A stretch of 20,437 bases of DNA from NCBI GenBank assembly GCA_025056515.1, contig JANWWB010000436.1:1-20437 (forward strand), read 5' to 3'. This document shows positions 19,932 through 20,437 of this stretch, one piece after another. How positions within the stretch are numbered: position 1 is the first letter of the stretch; each line of letters begins with the position of its first letter. The stretch comes from Anaerolineales bacterium. Lineage in GTDB: Bacteria; Chloroflexota; Anaerolineae; Anaerolineales; Villigracilaceae. The notes beneath the pieces are model-generated. The model was not told the DNA's origin and made no database searches. It saw only the letters and a list, made by a program, of their open reading frames with translations. The position numbers were made by a program, and so were the translations under genes.

Positions 19932-20437
19932 ATGCCTGTTTCTGCTGTTGACACCGATTCTCTTCTGGCAGTTGAAGTTGGGTCTATTACTACGCGCGCG
20001 CTCCTCTTTGATGTTGTGGACGGGCAGTATCGTTTCGTTGCCAGGGGGCAAGCACCCAGCACTGCTGCGGCTCCCTTCAAGGATATTCGCGAAGGCGTCC
20101 GAAATGCCCTTGAACATTTACAGAGAATTACAGGTCGCAAATTATTAGGCATTGACCAACGTCTGATTCTCCCTTCTCAACCGGATGGGACAGGCGTGGA
20201 TTTGTTCGCTGCTTCTCTATCAGCAGGGCCTGTGATCAAAACGGTGGTGGTCGGATTACTTGCCGATGTCTCCTTGGAGAGCGTTCAACGAATTGCCCGT
20301 AGCACCTATACCCGGGTGATCGAGTCGATTGCATTGAACGATCGCCGCCGTCCCCATGAACAAATTGACCATATCTTACGTTTGCAACCGGATTTGTTCC
20401 TGGTAGCGGGGGGAACGGATGGGGGAGCAACCCGCTC
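19932..20437 (+). CDS. MutL/glutamate mutase L family ASKHA ATPase, 3' end cut by window
   Basis: This gene is partial, with 168 residues inside the window, starting 6 bases after the previous stop. The N-terminus LLAVEVGSITTRALLFDVVDG (residues 11-31) is the phosphate-1 loop of an actin/Hsp70/sugar kinase (ASKHA) nucleotide-binding fold. VVVGLLADVSLESVQRIA and the later PDLFLVAGGTDGGAT near the window end are characteristic of the MutL (GlmL) family. In glutamate-fermenting bacteria, MutL is linked to B12-dependent glutamate mutase and is thought to act as a chaperone or reactivase. No mutase S or E subunit is seen here, and the upstream neighbours are membrane proteins. A role with those membrane proteins is therefore more likely than in glutamate metabolism (inference). 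Confidence 0.85.
   Translation, partial: MPVSAVDTDSLLAVEVGSITTRALLFDVVDGQYRFVARGQAPSTAAAPFKDIREGVRNALEHLQRITGRKLLGIDQRLILPSQPDGTGVDLFAASLSAGPVIKTVVVGLLADVSLESVQRIARSTYTRVIESIALNDRRRPHEQIDHILRLQPDLFLVAGGTDGGATR

Noticed and set aside
19932..20437. A complete glutamate mutase system or DNA mismatch repair MutL
   Set aside because: The protein has the ASKHA motif of the glutamate mutase L family, not the GHKL ATPase of mismatch repair MutL, and no mutase subunits lie in the window.

Overview
The window looks like chromosomal DNA of an uncultured or lightly studied Chloroflexota bacterium, most likely class Anaerolineae. This is an inference from gene content. The signs are a lipid-anchored or membrane-anchored Thr/Pro-rich protein, several M42 aminopeptidases, a DUF6754-type membrane protein next to a MutL (glutamate mutase L) family gene, and a zinc-ribbon membrane protein with many PDWL-like repeats. 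Base composition is moderately GC-rich and coding density is high. I see no rRNA, tRNA or CRISPR array.

Layout. 2-2287 (+): the end of an M42 peptidase (5' end outside the window), an FkbM-type methyltransferase and a MazG-like pyrophosphohydrolase. 2382-2409 is a likely terminator. 2498-5064 (+): a multi-pass GT-C-like membrane protein translationally coupled to a GT4 glycosyltransferase. 5059-6072 (-): a CBS-like plus GAF sensor protein that converges on the glycosyltransferase, with the two stop codons adjacent. 6353-6778 (+): a TM-anchored Thr/Pro-rich protein. 6813-11082 (+): three M42 peptidases, interrupted between the first and second by a decayed type II restriction-modification locus. 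That locus carries a 163-bp MITE-like insertion with a 9-bp target duplication. 11111-11141 is a strong hairpin, probably a bidirectional terminator. A second, diverged relative of the MITE lies at 11287-11485. 11489-13584 (-): serS, a DUF456 membrane protein and a small membrane protein in one operon. 13585-13927 holds the serS promoter and leader. 13928-14513 (+) is a frameshifted WD40-repeat pseudogene.

14535-20437 (+): a small secreted/membrane protein, followed by a tight cluster of six genes with overlaps or gaps of a few bases. These are an 89-aa soluble protein, a DUF6754 protein, a multi-pass membrane protein, a 900-aa zinc-ribbon/PDWL-repeat membrane protein, another multi-pass membrane protein, and the start of a MutL-family ASKHA ATPase that runs off the window. 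No glutamate mutase subunits are visible. The cluster therefore looks like an uncharacterised envelope-associated system with an actin/Hsp70-fold ATPase, and it is the best candidate here for an undescribed system.

Several genes (2498, 14535, 14901, and less exactly 6353) have a consensus-like -10 box only 9-11 bases before the ATG. This suggests that leaderless or near-leaderless transcripts are common in this organism.
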